A stretch of DNA of 7,954 bases from an uncultured Succinatimonas sp. (GTDB lineage: Bacteria; Pseudomonadota; Gammaproteobacteria; Enterobacterales; Succinivibrionaceae). Positions 7,587-7,954 of this stretch are shown here, piece by piece. Both the position numbers and the translations under genes were made by a program. The stretch is taken from positions 1-7,954 of the forward strand of contig CABQMD010000035.1 of assembly GCA_902465145.1 (NCBI GenBank), given 5' to 3'. Each line of letters opens with the position of its first letter. Within the stretch, counting starts at the first letter, position 1. The notes under the pieces were generated by a model that did no database searches, was not told the origin of the DNA, and saw only the letters and a list, made by a program, of their open reading frames with translations.

Positions 7587-7613
7587 AAAAATTGGGCGGC
7601 CCTAAAGCCGCCC
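7587..7613 (-). terminator. Intrinsic terminator after rpsO
   Basis: The minus-strand stem GGGCGGC/GCCGCCC (7613-7607 with 7600-7594) has a six-base loop and is followed by AATTTTT (7593-7587). It starts 17 nt after the rpsO stop codon. It matches the position of the partial terminator between rpsO and pnp in E. coli, where some transcripts end and the rest read into pnp. Confidence 0.88.
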
Positions 7614-7621
7614 CGTGCCAG

Positions 7622-7639
7622 CCGCCGGATTAGCGGCGG
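7622..7639 (-). repeat. GC-rich hairpin spanning the rpsO stop codon
   Basis: A six-pair stem CCGCCG/CGGCGG (7639-7634 and 7627-7622) has the loop CTAATC, which contains the TAA stop of rpsO. The 3' arm, GGCGGC at 7626-7621, is also complementary to GCCGCC in the 3' arm of the downstream terminator. Alternative folding between the two hairpins is therefore possible. Part of the repeat is coding (Arg-Arg at the S15 C-terminus), so a purely coding origin cannot be excluded. Confidence 0.5.
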
Positions 7640-7896
7640 AGCTTCAGTTTTTCAACTATGGCAGTGTAACGGCCATAATCTTTTTCCTTGAGGTAATCAA
7701 GCAACTTACGGCGCTGAGCTACGAGATGCAGCAGACCGCGACGGCTGTGATGATCCTTCTTATGGGTCTCGAAGTGAGGCTGCAAATCAACGATTCTGGC
7801 GGTGATCAGTGCGATCTGCACTTCAGGATAACCAGTATCTTTAGGGTTGCGGCCGAAATCGGCTACGATCTTTGCTTTCGCTTCGGTAGTTAACAT
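7630..7896 (-). CDS. rpsO: 30S ribosomal protein S15
   Basis: S15 is a primary binder of 16S rRNA in the central domain of the 30S subunit and helps form bridges to 50S. The 88-residue product matches the family length (E. coli 89 with initiator Met). It contains the hallmark [12 protein letters not shown] at residues 45-56, then [10 protein letters not shown] and the C-terminal LKLRR. The N-terminal [19 protein letters not shown] resembles the start of E. coli S15. The ATG at 7896 has a strong AAAGGAG site 5 nt upstream. A short stem directly overlaps that ribosome site, suggesting translational autocontrol as known for rpsO. The gene is followed by a terminator and then pnp, the conserved order in gammaproteobacteria. 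Nothing in the coding sequence is unusual. Confidence 0.99.
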   Translation of the reverse strand: MLTTEAKAKIVADFGRNPKDTGYPEVQIALITARIVDLQPHFETHKKDHHSRRGLLHLVAQRRKLLDYLKEKDYGRYTAIVEKLKLRR

Positions 7897-7901
7897 TTTT
7901 G

Positions 7902-7948
7902 CTCCTTTGTGATGACAAATGTGTCTATGCTTGAAGTCCGATCACAAA
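7902..7948 (-). promoter_or_regulatory. rpsO: rpsO leader hairpin overlapping the ribosome binding site
   Basis: On the minus strand TTTGTGAT (7948-7941) pairs perfectly with ATCACAAA (7913-7906). After a two-base bulge an inner GAC/GTC extends the stem, leaving a 19-base loop. The last AAA of the 3' arm is the beginning of the AAAGGAG ribosome site (7908-7902), so folding would partly occlude initiation. In E. coli S15 represses its own mRNA by trapping a leader pseudoknot; this is a candidate equivalent. The window ends 6 bases upstream, so the rest of the leader and the promoter cannot be seen. Confidence 0.5.
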
Positions 7949-7954
7949 CTCAGA

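Noticed and set aside
7615..7893. Plus-strand frame opposite rpsO
   Set aside because: Complete antisense shadow of the S15 gene.
7897..7954. Possible rpsO promoter (TTGTGA with ACACAT 17 nt downstream)
   Set aside because: The -10 match is poor and the interval is better explained by the leader hairpin; the true promoter is probably outside the window.

Overview
The window reads as a compact chromosomal segment of a gammaproteobacterium. All six genes lie on the minus strand, so transcription runs from high to low coordinates. The PNPase, S15 and lytic transglycosylase sequences resemble their enterobacterial counterparts as I recall them. Placement below class level (for example a gut-dwelling Aeromonadales/Succinivibrionaceae relative) is only a guess. 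No phage, insertion sequence, CRISPR, rRNA or tRNA signal was seen, and no stretch over 120 bases lies outside a gene.

Layout in transcription order: rpsO (ribosomal protein S15, 7896-7630), with a candidate regulatory leader hairpin at the window edge; an intrinsic terminator (7587-7613); a pnp leader containing an inverted repeat; pnp (polynucleotide phosphorylase, 7521-5311); a second hairpin terminator (5251-5287); three tandem paralogous NSS-family sodium:amino-acid symporters (5227-3851, 3845-2463, 2446-1070), separated by 5 and 16 nt; a third terminator (1012-1045); and the first 331 codons of an Slt70-type soluble lytic murein transglycosylase (994 to the window edge).

The rpsO-pnp pair is the classical translation and RNA-decay block, in which S15 and PNPase normally control their own synthesis through leader RNA structures. 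In Escherichia coli nlpI and deaD follow pnp. Here the place is taken by a transporter cassette and then slt. The three transporters keep the sodium-site and gating residues of the family but differ at two positions of the predicted substrate pocket, so the array may cover several amino acids.

The most unusual protein-level observation is in PNPase. The near-invariant segment G-(I/V)-(S/T)-ALQM-DIK after the catalytic aspartates appears as G-DIK, an in-frame loss of six residues in the active core. At RNA level, every gene-group boundary carries a terminator-like hairpin. Two of these end only about 17-23 nt before the next start codon, leaving no room for a promoter between them, which points to readthrough-tuned expression of one long cluster. 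I see no clear evidence of a wholly new system here.
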